This document shows, piece by piece, positions 37,664 through 48,464 of a stretch of DNA of 64,000 bases. The stretch is from positions 3,137,001-3,201,000 of the forward strand of contig NC_133400.1 of the NCBI RefSeq assembly GCF_047511655.1. Reading direction: 5' to 3'. Position numbers and translations under genes: made by a program. This DNA comes from Castor canadensis (taxonomy: Eukaryota > Chordata > Mammalia > Rodentia > Castoridae). The first letter of the stretch is position 1, and every line of letters starts with the position of its first letter. The notes beneath the pieces are model-generated. The model searched no databases, was not told where the DNA came from, and worked only from the letters and a program-made list of their open reading frames with translations.

Positions 37664-38600
37664 ATTCTCCAAAGAACTGAAGGGATGGACTCAGACATAT
37701 GCGCGTCCTTGCTCATAGCAGCACCGTTTGCTACCGGCAAGCCAGTCCCCTGGCCTCAATACCGGGGCACAAATAACCAGAGCAGGGTTTTGAGGGAAAG
37801 GAAATAAGGTTTATTGTTCATCAAAGAGGAGTAGGGAGCATCAACCTCCCAAAGCCCTGTTGTCCGCATCTGAGAGAAAAATGGCCGCTTTTTAAAGGGG
37901 AGTTCAGGGGCTCAGCTTGACTACGTGATGAAATGCATGACCCAGAATAGGTGCTGCCTTGGTTCTCCGGCAGCACATCTCTGAATCTCTATGTCTTGCT
38001 GGCAGGTTTACTGCTCTGGTGATCAGAGGGAGATAAGGGAGAGAAGACGGCCTGATTAAATTGAAGAGGAAAGGGGGTTAACCTTGGCTCTCCAGCATGT
38101 AGACAAAGAGGGGAAAATGTCAGTTTAATTAACAAGCTGGCCAGCATTCGAGCAGGCTACACCAAAAATTTTTCCCTTTTGTAGTCCCAGTTACATATTT
38201 ACAATAGCCAAAAGGGAGAAACAACTCAAAGTCCATTGATGGGTGAATGGATGAAGAAAATGTGGTATATCCATACAATGGAATAGTATTCAGCCTTAAA
38301 AAGGAATAAAATTCTGAGGTTACAACATGGATGAACCTTGAGGACATCAGACAAAGTGGAATAAGCCAGTCACAAAGGGACAAATCTCTTACGACTCCAC
38401 TTGTATGAGGTGAAATCATAGAAACACAAAGTACAACTTGGCTGTGGGGAACAGGAAGAAGTGCTTAATTGGGGAGATGAGAACGTTCTGTGGGTGGACA
38501 GTGGTGCTGGCTGCACAGCCCTGTGCATGTGCTCAACGGCCCGAGACTGAAATCAGTTTGGGATGTATATTTACACCACAGGAGAAAAGATACAAAAATG
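37664..38600 (+). mobile_element. Old L1M 3' fragment, split by a solo LTR
   Basis: A short 5' piece (AAAGAACTGAAGGGATGGAC; TTGCTCATAGCAGCACC) to 37728. From 38196 it continues ACAATAGCCAAAAGGGAGAA, GAAAATGTGGTATATCCATA, ACATGGATGAACCTTGAGGA and AATAAGCCAGTCACAAAGGG, then a typical L1M 3'UTR. Confidence 0.75.
37729..38195 (-). mobile_element. Probable solo LTR fossil inserted in an L1M
   Basis: 467 bases bounded by TG...CA on the minus strand, with a TTTAAAAA box followed by an AATAAA signal about 100 bases on, typical LTR layout. L1M sequence stops on one side (CATAGCAGCACC) and resumes on the other (TTTACAATAGCC). No internal viral genes. The endogenous retrovirus class is not assigned. 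Confidence 0.6.
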
Positions 38601-38644
38601 TATATCCTGCCTCCTGTGATGGAGCCCAATCTCCTTGGTGTTGC

Positions 38645-38916
38645 TGTTAGCAGCGGCGTTTCCCGAAGAGTTCAAGCAGAACGCATGGGTGTGGTGAAGT
38701 GAAAAGTTTTAATAAGGGAAGCTCTGCTCTGCCAGATGTGAGGCGCTGCTGCGGTGCGAGAAGAAAAAAAAGGGGGACCGGGGTCTTTTCCTGGGTCATT
38801 TTCATACCATCTTGAACGTGGAGGTGGGGAGAGAATTACCTGGCTCCTCTGACCTTTGGGCCAGGGGGAACTCCTTGAGTCAGAAGGGGAGTGACCTTGA
38901 CCTGCCTCCTCCCACA
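38645..38916 (-). mobile_element. Possible LTR fossil
   Basis: Minus-strand layout suggestive of an LTR 3' half: a TTATTAAAAC signal, T/C-rich region and a CA end near 38645. The outer boundary is a guess. Confidence 0.3.
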
Positions 38917-40180
38917 ACTGCAGGTGACCAGCAGCTTCTGGTGCGGGAGTGTGGTAAGGCCACTGGAGTCCCCCAGCGCAAGCCCTTCACCATCCTGTGA
39001 AGAGCTTTTGTCAGAGGCCATGGATGGCACTGCTGACAGAAACACCATGGGGAGGAAAGGAAGGTCCACTTCCAGAAGATGGTCTGCTCCTGAGGACAGA
39101 CCTCTGCCCCCGACATGAAGGGTCCGATGTAACCGCCATCACATCCGGTCACAAAGTGGCTGTCTAATCTTCCCTGTTGCCGTGCCTGAGGTCCATGCGT
39201 GCGCTCTGACCTCCATCCTCACCCCCTCCCTTTCTTCCTCACTCCTAGGCCTTCCTCCTGTCCCTAGCCCACGCCTAGCTCTGCCCTGTGTCAGGGCATC
39301 CGTGCCTGCATTCTTCATGCTTAAAGCTGTCTCCACCTGCCACCCCTAACCTCCTCTCAGGTGTTCTACCTCCTTCTCTGACCTCTTTGCCAGTCAGAGC
39401 CCCTGCAACCAACTCTACCCCAAATGCCCTCCCCTCAGCCCCTCAGAGCACTACTGGACCTTCCCACTTGTTCTGTCTTCCTGTGAGCCAGGTGTTGCCG
39501 GAAAGTTTAGCGCTGTACCTCCGTCCAGTGGAGGAATCAGGCAAGATGCGTAGATGTAGTAAAGTGATGGCATGGTTTGAGGAGAGGAATACGCTTTCAA
39601 TAGACTGAGAGATGGAAGGGGCTTGGAGCATTGAGTTCCTCCCTAGGACCAGCTCACAACAAATCATTGTTGGGTCCACCTAACCCCCAGGGTCTGGTTT
39701 ATAGGCCTGGGTTTTTGTTAAGTAAAGATCTATTGGTTCAGGAACTGATGTCACCTACCTTGGGGGCGGGTGGAGGGGGATGACTCAAAACACCCAGTGA
39801 CATCCATGACCTCGGTGAGCTATTTTGATCTTAGTGAAGGCTGTAAGAGTTGGCAAGTCTAACTCCAATGTTGAAGGATTAGGTTCCCTTTGCACATCCC
39901 CATCACTCACGCCTAGCTGCTACTTAACAGAGAGAAGGGGGAGGGCCCTGAGGGTCACGGTCACCACGAGGCCCCACAGCATAAAACTGGTCAGACAGAT
40001 CTCCAAAACTGGACCATAGGTTGAATGTAGCCACTGAGCGCTGCTCCTCCCAAATTCCCACTGAAATGGCACAGAAGTGTTTTAAGGCCAAGATTCCGTA
40101 TCTTAGAATCTGAAAGCAATGTACAAATGGCCCTTCTTTCAGCAAGTTCGAGAGAGGCGCCTAAGCAGTGGTAAATAAAA

Positions 40181-40282
40181 ACTGCAGGTGTGGTACGAGG
40201 CCTGTGATCCCAGCCCTCAGAAGGCTGAGGCAAGAGGATTGAGTTGCATGACAAGACCCTGTCTGAAGAAAGAAAAGAAATT
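40181..40282 (+). mobile_element. B1 SINE
   Basis: CAGGTGTGGTACGAGGCCTG TGATCCCAGCCC, AAGGCTGAGGCAAGAGGATT and GACAAGACCCTGTCTGAA, with an A-rich tail. Confidence 0.75.
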
Positions 40283-41466
40283 GCAGGCAACCATTGTTTT
40301 GGACCAAGTTCCTGCAGACCAGGCTAAAAACATGGAGCCCCTCACCCTAAAATCCCACATCACCATCTGAAACTAAGCTGTTATGACCTTCCAAATTCAA
40401 AGCTTCCTAAACAAGCCAGTTTCAACTGGCAAGATAACTTCCCTCTGCGTTAACCCTACACAAAAGCAACCTGAAATGGCTCTTTTCCTATTGTCCTGTC
40501 TGTCACACCTCACACTGAAAGTGACTTTGAAGTGGCCAATCCGCTTTGGGTTTTGTCTCTGCTTTCTTCAGCCCTTCTATATGAAACCCACTATCTCAGC
40601 TCAGACCATCATTTTGTAAGATTCTAGAACCAAAAATTAAGATTTTTTTATTAAAATCAAAGATTAAGATCACAATTAAGATTAAACTAAATTGATGAAA
40701 TCCTGTCCTTTCACAAAGATAAGGAAAGGTCAGGCTCCATTAGAAGCTGTGCAGGGCCAGAGGTGCCCATGTAGCAGGCAGGGCTCAAATCCACTCAACC
40801 AGACCCCTCAGCCTGTAATCCAGAAGCAGCTCCTTCCTCTTGGGGTCGTTCTGAGGAAGACACTGGTGTAGACAAGTCAGGCCCAATGGAAGTCCTCCCT
40901 CCCCCAACTAGTCATTTAAGGGTCAGGGAATGCACTAGGGGTGACCTGGGGCCAGTTCAGGTATGTCAGCTCCTCTGCAGGCACCCACCCTGGGGGCAAA
41001 CACTGGAAACAGCACCAAGGTTTGTAGCTGAAGTCATGTGAGGGCCACGTGGGTCCTCACAGCAAAACCACGACATTTCCGCAACAGAAGGAAGACTCTC
41101 CTATCTGGGATCACTGATTCTGCCCTGGACTTCCAACCCTCCAGACACCCGACCTTCTTCCCAGTTTCCCTGGCCAGGCTGAGGCACAGTAATCCTACCC
41201 TGTCATAGCTGGGCTTCTCTGTGGCCACCTCTCCTGGTCCTGCCCATTGCTACCAAGGCAGAAAGAGTTCCCTGTCACCAGCCATCTCAGCTGCTTGACA
41301 TGCAGGCTCTATCCAAGGCTCTGCTGTCTTCTCCCAGGGGGAGTTTCTCAGAGTAAGGGGCACCCTGACTAGGCGAGACAGGAGGCTCCCTAGGAGGCTT
41401 GCTGTGGCCAGAATAGCCTTCATCAAACCCCTGCATATCTGGCACAAGAATCTTTATGTTCCCATT

Positions 41467-41526
41467 GTTTAGGAATGCTGGGGATGGAACCCAGGCTAGG
41501 CAGGGCACCACCACCGAGCCACACTC
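41467..41526 (-). mobile_element. ID SINE fragment, antisense
   Basis: ATGCTGGGGATGGAACCCAG, then a shortened middle and CGAGCCACACTCC. Degraded. Confidence 0.5.
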
Positions 41527-41934
41527 CGGTGAACATGGACAGAGGAACTGAGCAGCCATAAGCAGGCCAAGCTAAATGAACCCATCATTTAAACCTGTGC
41601 CAGGGAGCTCGGAACCTGGCCTGTCCTTCACAGCCTGGTACTCACTCATCCCAACTAACTTCAAGGGAGTCAAAGTGCCAGAACTGATTCATGAGATTTT
41701 CTAGAGGTCTGACTACTATTATGGGATTTTACTCTTATCTAAAATCCTGTCACAACCCCAAATGTCTCACATTATAGGATTCTGTATTTTTAGTTTTTAG
41801 ATAATGTCCCCTTGTCTAAGTTAAGATACAAGATTGTTGCCATTTCATTTATCCTCAAAATATATTTACTTCAGACTCTTGGGAGAAACCTAGTATTTTA
41901 ATAAGACACTTTCAAAAAAAGAAAAAGGCAAACT

Positions 41935-42016
41935 TGGACTGGCAGAGTGGCTCAAGTGGTAAAGTACGTACCTAGCAAGTGTGAAGTCCTCAGTTCAAAC
42001 CCCAACACCATCAAAA
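41935..42016 (+). mobile_element. ID SINE just beyond the COX4I1 3' end
   Basis: GACTGGCAGAGTGGCTCAAG, ACCTAGCAAGTGTGAAGTCC and AGTTCAAACCCCAACACC, with a short A-rich tail. Confidence 0.82.
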
Positions 42017-42092
42017 ATACGTACTTAAATAAGTAAGAAACTTTCATTTAGAGATCAAAGAATGGTCACAAAGGACTCCACGTAAACTGTCA

Positions 42093-42098
42093 TTTATT
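42093..42098 (-). promoter_or_regulatory. COX4I1: COX4I1 polyadenylation signal
   Basis: AATAAA on the minus strand, about 80 bases after the stop codon. This gives a short 3'UTR, as expected for this gene. The cleavage site would be near 42070-42080. Confidence 0.75.
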
Positions 42099-42175
42099 AG
42101 CATCAGAACTGGCTGACATACGGGTTCCAGTAAGTATGAGTTGCAGGAAGTAATAGATGCTTGAGCAGCGGGCTC

Positions 42176-42312
42176 TCACTTCTTCCACTCATTCTTGTCA
42201 TAGTCCCACTTGGCCGAGAAGCCCTGGATAGGGTTAACCTTCATGTCCAGCATCCTCTTGGTCTGCTTGGCCACCCAGTCTTCATCAAAGGTGTGCGGGA
42301 TGGGGCCATACA
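42176..42312 (-). CDS. COX4I1: COX4I1 exon 5 (last coding exon)
   Basis: 137 nt to the TGA at 42178-42176. The acceptor is ACCACAG. It encodes [20 protein letters not shown] through DYDKNEWKK, the intermembrane-space tail of the family. Confidence 0.95.
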
Positions 42313-45300
42313 CTGTGGTGCAAAGCAACTTCATGAGGCCAGGGGTACCTCCCTCTTCCAAACACACACACAGGCCACCAGGTCAGCAAAATCACCTGCC
42401 ACTCAACCCCACTCACACACATTGACAACTCTTGATATTTAAAAATTATCCCTTTGTAGAAGGTCAGCAATAGTATATTAAGTTGGAGATGAATGTCCTT
42501 CCTACAGGCTGTAGACAGTAGGGTCTCCAGGCTGGCACATGGCGGAATACATCAGACAAGAGGGCTCAAGCTCTGTCACTAACCCACATCCCACTCAAAC
42601 CAGAAGTGCAGGAGTGCACCGATTCAGAATGCAGAGCTACCAGAAGGCAGAGGGAGCAGCAGTGTTAAAGAGCAGGCAACCCCCACAGAGACCAAATAGA
42701 AAGGAGAAGTCCCAATACCCGAGCTGCAGCTGAGACAGCCATGCACCACATGAGCCCCTTCTAGCCGGACCTCCACTGGGTCACCTTCTGCCAACTGACT
42801 GGTGAGCAGATAAACTGCTCCTGAAATATGGTGCTGTGTTGTGCACAGCACATTATTCACTACCACACAGGCCAGACAGCCATGAATAAATCAGGTCTGG
42901 TTTGCTATCCTGGGACAGACCCTGCAATGGAGGCCCCCATCCACGGCAGTGTGAAGCCCCCAAGTCACCTCCTGGGCACTGAGGGCTGGAGCCGCCCTGG
43001 GTCATGCCCTCCACTCACCATAGCGCTTCTCCCAGATCAGAATGAGGGCAGTGAAGCCGATGAAGAACATGGCCACACCCACCACCGTCTTCCACTCATT
43101 GGTACCCTGGTTCATCTCAGCGAAGCTCTCGTTGAACTGAATGCGATATACTGGAAAGAATCACCATTTGCAGGCATAAAGAGCATGCAGTAGACACAGC
43201 CCCTCCCCTGCAGTGCTCACCCACTTTTCTCCAAAGCAATATATCCAGGGGCAAAAGAAAACAAGGAGCAGAGGACCACAGCACAGGATAGGCCATGACA
43301 CGCTCACACATGCGTGCACACGTGCCCTCACACACAGGCATTGGGGGGCCGTGGAACTGGCTTTGGGTGATACAGCACAAGGTCTGTTCCACCACACTCC
43401 ATCCATGTCCCTTACACAATGAACAGCAGACATTCTGCTGACCTCTCAGAGACCTACAGCAGGCAGGCAAAGTCCCACCCAGCACATGGGGCATCTGCAA
43501 ACAGAAGCTGGTCACCCAGAGACCCAGCATGGGGCCAGGAATGAGAGATCTCCTACACACATTTCTGTGATACCCACACTCTACTTTCTCCTCCCTGGTC
43601 AGGCTGCTCCAGGAGGCCTTCTCCTTCTCCTTTAGGGCCTTCTGGCTGGCAGACAGCTGCTTGACATGGGCTACATCAGGCAAGGGATAGTCTCTCCGAT
43701 CGACATAGGTGGGGAGAGCATAGTCCTCACTCTTCACGACACTCCCTGCAAATACAGCAGAAAATGCTTGAGGTTCCACAGAGGAAGAATCCAGGCAGAT
43801 GGCAATGGTGGGCCAATGGCAGAAGGAAGCACCAACACAGAAAAAAACAAAAAACAAAAAAAAAAACCTGCTAGTCCACTGCAAGTGAGCCCCACAACAG
43901 GGCACCCCAGGGCAGCCCTTCTGGTATTAAGTTGCCACAGAAGGTGGGTGCAGGGCTCTTGTGGGGGGGGGGTTCCCTGCCCAGATGGGAGACTGGGCTA
44001 AATGAAGGCCCCACTGCAGCAGACTCAAACTAGTAAGAGCAAGAACAATATGAAACTCAGACTAAGTGTTCCTAGGTCAGAAGCAGGTGAAAACGCGGCT
44101 GCTGCTGTCTGGGTACAGGGATCACCCATGCCAGCAGAGGGCCAACTCAGAAGCTGCTAGCCCTACAGAAAGCCACCTGCTCAGCAGGTACTCAATAAGC
44201 ATCCACTGTTAGCTACGGTGGCTCTAGACATTTGCAGATGGCAGTGAACAAACCAAACATTCCCACATGGTGGTACCCACATTCTAATAGTGGGAAGCCA
44301 ACAAGACAGCAAATGTGTAAATCATCCATCAGGACTGCACGTACAGCAGGAAGCAGTCGAGCCACCGAGGGAAAGAGGTGGACCCAGGAACTCAAGTTGG
44401 AAAGACTTGAGCATGCTCCCCAAGTCATAGAACAAGGTCAGTTCACTTTTGCTTTTCTTTTAAAAAAATGTCAATCTGGGCAGGACACAATGATGCCCAT
44501 TCTGGTGCACCTATAATCCCAGCTATTTGAGAGGTACGATGGGAAGATCATGGTTTGAGCCTGGCCCCAGGCTGGAGGCATGGCTCAAGTGGTAGAGTGC
44601 CTGTGGAGCAAGAGCGAGGCCCTGGGTTCAAACCCCAGCAGAGGGGGAAAGGTACATCATGCTGATACTTTCACGTGAACAAACAGTGGCTCCGGTGGGA
44701 AGAGGCAAAAGCTGAGTGCAGTTGCTCTGCTGCTGCCTCCTCCTACTCCTTAAAATGAACATATACTTGCACGCTACACAAAATGGGCAAAAGCTCAAGG
44801 CAGCAGGAAAAACATCCCCATTTTTATTTAAGGTTTCCCAGTGCTAAAAGCTGTTTCTCCAGTTCCATCCTGTATCTGCAAGAATACTTTGTGCCCAGAA
44901 CTGGCCTGGAGGAAGGAAGCCCTGGAAAATGCTTTGCCTACATTAGCTCAGCCACAATGATTACAATCTCCCAAATCATGTTAGTAACAGGAAGCCTTAA
45001 GCAAAGCAGTGTCATTCCTCTAGATGTCTGTCTTAGACATGAACACGAGAGTGCTTACTTAAACTCAGACTCAGCCTCATCCCAAAAGGATCTGAAGTAA
45101 AATGGGCAGAATTACTTTCCAATTTGAACTCTTAAGATTCTGTTAAGCCCAGCATGGTATTACACCTATACTCCCAGCACCTAGGGGGCTGAGGCAGGAG
45201 GATTAAGTTTGAGGCCGGCCTGGGTTGCAGTGAATCCAGACCAGACTAGGCTACGTAACAAGAACCTATCTCCAAACAAACAAACAAACAAAAAAATTCA

Positions 45301-47158
45301 TCAATATAACGAATAGACTAAAAACAATGGTTATATCTGAAAACTCCTACCAAGTTCAGTCTAAAAAAAGTCCTAGATGTTTTTAAAGCACTGAGTTTAG
45401 ATGAGCTATTGGAGTAAAAGTAAAATGGAATGGTGAGAATGTTCTGGAATCCACCAATTATGCTGCTGATGGCACACATCAAGGAGAAGAATATCTGAGT
45501 TTGGCAGCACTGGGGTTTGAACTCAGGGCCTTGCACTTCCAGGCTTACTGGGCAGGCACTCTACAACTCGAGCCACTCCATCAGCCCTACATATCAGCCA
45601 ATATGCTAAAATCCAATGAAATGTACACTTCAAATGGGGGACTGTGCTATGGGAATTACCTCACGTAAAGCTGTACGCTCTCACAGTCTTGGGGCAGGCT
45701 AGACAGAAGACAGCGTATTGCAGAACAAGAATAGCAGATTCATTTTCTAAGGGGTTCCTCAGAGCTTTGGGCCTGGAACCCACCAAATGAGGGGGGAAAG
45801 CAAAGGCTCACAAACCAAACAGTCCTTTTTTAAAAGGGAAAGAAAAGCAAAGATTCTGCATACTAAAGACTATCATTTCTGTCCTCAACCAGGATGGGTT
45901 TCTGTCCAGCATCTGACAGGGAGATCTGGTGGATCTGAGCTCTCTGTTCACCCTGTTGTCGCCATGAATATCCGATACAAGAGTGCCACCAATGCTATTC
46001 CATACTGCTGCAACACTATGTTGAGAACAGGTTCGTGTGTTACTCATGCAACTTACCATTTAAAGTTAAAAATTAAAGGACAAGACTTGTCCACTAGACT
46101 GCAGTTCTTCATCTGATAAGAGATACAAATAAAGAACCCCCCCCCTCAAAAAAAACCCCACCAATTAGGGAACATGCCAGCTAAGCCAAATTAGAAATAA
46201 AATGTGACCTTGTCTTAGCTGACTTCCTAGGGTTGTAACAAAACACTTCTATTCAGATGTATCAACAAAGAATTTCTCCTTTATTATCTTATTTAAAAAA
46301 CACACTTCAAAAGAAGAAGAGCAAAGCAAAAAAGGAACTTAAAAACGTATTTCACTAATACTGTTGATAACATTACCTGTTTTAGAGTCTTTCCCCATGG
46401 TGCTGTGTAGGCAGGGCACAGAATACCCAGCCCTATCATGGGCTGAAAGACAACGTCACTGAGGTAGCCGGTCCTGCTGCTGAGCCTCTAGGCATACAAA
46501 CCTTGCCCTCCACCTCTTCACCCACCTCCCATCCCAAGCACTTGCACTTAACCCTGCCCTGGGTTCAGAGCAGGCTAGTGCTTCTCCCCAGAGGCCACTC
46601 CTCACTGAACACTGCCTACACCTCCCCCGGCCTCTCCACACTACAAGCATCCCGTACAAGGGTCCACGCCTCACCTTCTCCGCATTCTCAGTGCCTTAAC
46701 AGTGTCTACTTACATGCCGGTCCCAGGACTAAATCAAGTGGGGAAAGTCTTAAGGTTGAGAAGCCAGTCCACAATAGAAGTGAAATTTAACCCAGCTCAG
46801 CCCAACTCCAAGCTCATTTGACTCTGCTGCCTCTATAATGTCAGTGCAAGGGAAGGGAAGGGAAGGGGCTGGGAGGCGGAAGCAGGGAGGAGTTTTATAG
46901 CCAGACATCGTGGAGAAGCTCCCTTGAAAGGGGTGACTTGAACTTAGAACTATGCCCTCCCCTGACATCCTCGCCCGCAAGATCAAGCCGTTAGGCATCT
47001 TTAAAACCCCAGCATGGCCCTTCCACATAGCAGGAGCAAATAAAATTAGCTCAGCCTGTTTAAAAGTAAGAAAAGTCAGACTTACCATGTGCTCGCACAC
47101 ACACCGAGGTGGAAATAGCTCGCTTGCCAATTAAGCTAAGTGCCCTGGTAGCCAACAT
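42176..47158 (-). CDS. COX4I1: Cytochrome c oxidase subunit 4 isoform 1, mitochondrial (four coding exons)
   Basis: Nuclear-encoded subunit of respiratory complex IV in the mitochondrial inner membrane; in the family it stabilises the catalytic core and mediates ATP/ADP control. Joining 47158-47086, 43745-43578, 43150-43019 and 42312-42176 gives 510 nt, which is 169 residues plus a TGA stop, the usual length. Residues 1-22 form a basic, Ser/Thr-rich mitochondrial presequence ([16 protein letters not shown]...). The mature chain would begin AHGSVVK, as in mouse and cow. One membrane span lies near residues 99-118 ([18 protein letters not shown]), and the C-terminus is [11 protein letters not shown]. 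All internal junctions are GT-AG. The start is the first ATG after the exon 2 acceptor, with A at -3. It is divergent from EMC8 and shares its CpG-island promoter. The reading frame is intact. Identity is by recalled homologues, not by search, but the match is unambiguous. Confidence 0.97.
43019..43150 (-). CDS. COX4I1: COX4I1 exon 4 (transmembrane exon)
   Basis: 132 nt. The acceptor is TTCTTTCCAG and the donor GTGAGT. It encodes [15 protein letters not shown], the NEWKTVV turn into the membrane, and the hydrophobic helix ending IWEKRY. The phase-1 junction continues into Val of VYGPIPH. Confidence 0.93.
43578..43745 (-). CDS. COX4I1: COX4I1 exon 3
   Basis: 168 nt. The acceptor is TATTTGCAG; the exon encodes [11 protein letters not shown] through EEKVE. 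The donor is GTGGGT, weaker than the gene's other donors. The last base T joins TA of exon 4 to give Leu (TTA), which fixes the junction at 43578 and not at the alternative GTGTGG two bases earlier. Confidence 0.9.
44185..44325 (+). mobile_element. L2/MIR-type ancient repeat in COX4I1 intron 2
   Basis: GATGGCAGTGAACAAACCAA and CCCACATTCTAATAGTGGGA match the ancient L2 motif 'cagtgaacaaaac... cattctagtggg'. Old and degraded. Confidence 0.5.
44498..44650 (+). mobile_element. Dimeric SINE remnant in COX4I1 intron 2
   Basis: A B1-like piece (GCACCTATAATCCCAGCTAT) then an ID piece (GAGGCATGGCTCAAGTGGTA, GGCCCTGGGTTCAAACCCCA). Confidence 0.78.
45147..45296 (+). mobile_element. B1 SINE in COX4I1 intron 2
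   Basis: AGCCCAGCATGGTATTACAC, GGGGGCTGAGGCAGGAGGAT, GAACCTATCTCCAAACAAAC and an A-rich tail. Confidence 0.8.
45499..45588 (-). mobile_element. ID SINE in COX4I1 intron 2
   Basis: GGCAGCACTGGGGTTTGAAC, TACTGGGCAGGCACTCTAC and CGAGCCACTCCATCAGCCC; sense with respect to COX4I1. Confidence 0.8.
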
Positions 47159-47159
47159 T
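47086..47159 (-). CDS. COX4I1: COX4I1 exon 2 (first coding exon)
   Basis: The acceptor is a pyrimidine-rich tract ending TATTTCAG, immediately followed by A and the ATG at 47158-47156. The exon encodes the presequence and mature residues through AH plus the first base of a Gly codon. The donor is GTAAGT. Only one 5'UTR base lies in this exon. Confidence 0.93.
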
Positions 47160-47727
47160 CTGAAATACAAAAACGGACATTTTCTGTAGCACGAGGGCAA
47201 ACACCTGTAAGAACTAATCTTCTCCTTGCCCCAAGAGCATTTTGGGAGTAAATGCAATTCATCTGTTTGCTCCTCCCCCAAGTTAAATAATCTGATCTTT
47301 ATAACCTATCTAAATTCACAAAGTAAGCTAGAACGGGGTTTTGCCCTAGCATGGTTTTTAAGGAGCTGCAAGATAAACTAAGTGACGTCGCTTGCCATAA
47401 TGCATGCACGCTTTACGCAATTAAAGCTAGAAATCAGTAAAGCACTGTGTTACTGTGACAGGTTCTGTTCCTTGGAGGAAAAAGGCAACAACAGGGACAA
47501 TGGCACGATCCTGTTCAAGTGAATATTTACGTAAAGCCGAAACGGTGCACGTGCCGGAAGGGGCAACGGGAGAAGGCTGTCCCGGCCTAGTTCCAATCCC
47601 TCCGACCAACGCGCGACCTAGCCGACCACCCCCACGTTTGACCTAAGACTCAGGCCTACGGACCTCACACGCCCCCCCCCCAGGCCTGTTCCCCCACGGA
47701 AAGGATTCCAAAAGCCCCTAGGGCACA

Positions 47728-47751
47728 AAAAAAAAAAAAAAAAAAAAAAAG
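47728..47751. repeat. Poly(A) tract at the CpG-island edge
   Basis: An uninterrupted run of about 24 A on the plus strand in COX4I1 intron 1, just before the G+C-rich island starts. No SINE or L1 body was seen next to it. Confidence 0.85.
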
Positions 47752-48223
47752 GAGCACAACGTCAGGACTGAACTCGCCGCCTCCTCGCGCCCGGCGGAGC
47801 GAGCGCGGACGCCCGGCGCCGGCCAGGCCGAGAAACCGAACGTCCCACCCGCGGGGCCGCGTCACACCGGGGTCCCGCAGACACCGACATCCGGGACCCC
47901 GCGAGGTCGCGGGCGCACACCCCGCCCGCCTCCCCGCGGCCGGCGCCTCGGCCAGCGGGCGCCTCAAGGTCAAACATCGCGGCCCGCGCGCCCGCCGGCA
48001 GCGAGGCAGGTGCGGCCGAACCCCGCTCGCAGGAAAGCATCGAAGCCGCAGCCCCCACGGCTCCCCGCGCCAGGAACCCCGCAGCCTGGCCTCAATGTCA
48101 CCCCGCTCCAGGCCCACCCGCCGCCTCCTCCTAGAGGCGGCAGCAAACACCAGGCCCCGAAGGTTCCCAGCACCGCAAGCCCAGCCGGGTTCGTGGCCCA
48201 CCACCAGCCACCCCCTGCCTCAC

Positions 48224-48310
48224 CTGGTGCAGCTGCCCGTCGCGACCGCAGCGACCTCCTCTGCGCCCCAGCTGCTCGCGACGGAAGCGCGAAGCTGCAG
48301 CCGGAAGAGG
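48224..48310 (-). other. COX4I1: COX4I1 non-coding exon 1 (5' end approximate)
   Basis: On the minus strand a CACCAG|GTGAGG donor lies at 48224/48223 inside the CpG island, matching the family's non-coding first exon. It pairs with the exon 2 acceptor at 47160, giving intron 1 of about 1.06 kb. The transcription start is not visible; I place it near the tandem GGAAG sites at 48281-48307, because rodent COX4 transcription starts are reported to lie at tandem GABP/NRF-2 sites (established knowledge). Confidence 0.65.
48281..48307. promoter_or_regulatory. Tandem GGAAG sites, candidate GABP/NRF-2 pair
   Basis: ACGGAAG and CCGGAAG start 20 bases apart on the plus strand. Tandem NRF-2/GABP sites at the transcription start are established for rodent COX4; the match here is by motif and position only. 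Confidence 0.65.
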
Positions 48311-48371
48311 GACGCGGTGCGGCAAAGCACCACGGGATCGGGAAGACCCCGCCCACGCCGTGGTCGACGCG

Positions 48372-48390
48372 TCGCGAACGTCGCGAAACG
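48372..48390. promoter_or_regulatory. Doubled TCGCGA motif
   Basis: TCGCGAACG is followed directly by TCGCGAAACG. TCGCGA is the core of the CGCG element found in CpG-island promoters (the BANP consensus is TCTCGCGAGA); the match to that longer consensus is only partial. Confidence 0.4.
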
Positions 48391-48402
48391 CTGGACCGCG
48401 CT

Positions 48403-48464
48403 GCTTTCCGGCAGGCGCTGGGGAGGCGGCTTTCCGGCAGGCGCTGGGGAGGCGGCTTTCCGGC
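48403..48464. repeat. 26-bp promoter tandem repeat, about 2.4 copies
   Basis: Two exact 26-bp units (48403-48428 and 48429-48454) are followed by the first 10 bases of a third. Each unit starts GCTTTCCGGC, whose complement contains the ETS core CCGGAAA, so the array multiplies ETS cores in the presumptive 5'UTR or promoter of EMC8. Confidence 0.9.

Larger units (their letters stand above)
38917..41934. other. Intergenic between repeats and the COX4I1 3' end
   Basis: Only a B1 at 40181 and an ID scrap at 41467 are recognisable; 40620-40700 and 41690-41930 are A+T-rich. No exon supported. Confidence 0.55.
43746..47085 (-). other. COX4I1: COX4I1 intron 2
   Basis: About 3.3 kb between exon 2 and exon 3, with an L2 piece and SINEs at 44498, 45147 and 45499. 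No nested RNA gene recognised. Confidence 0.85.
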
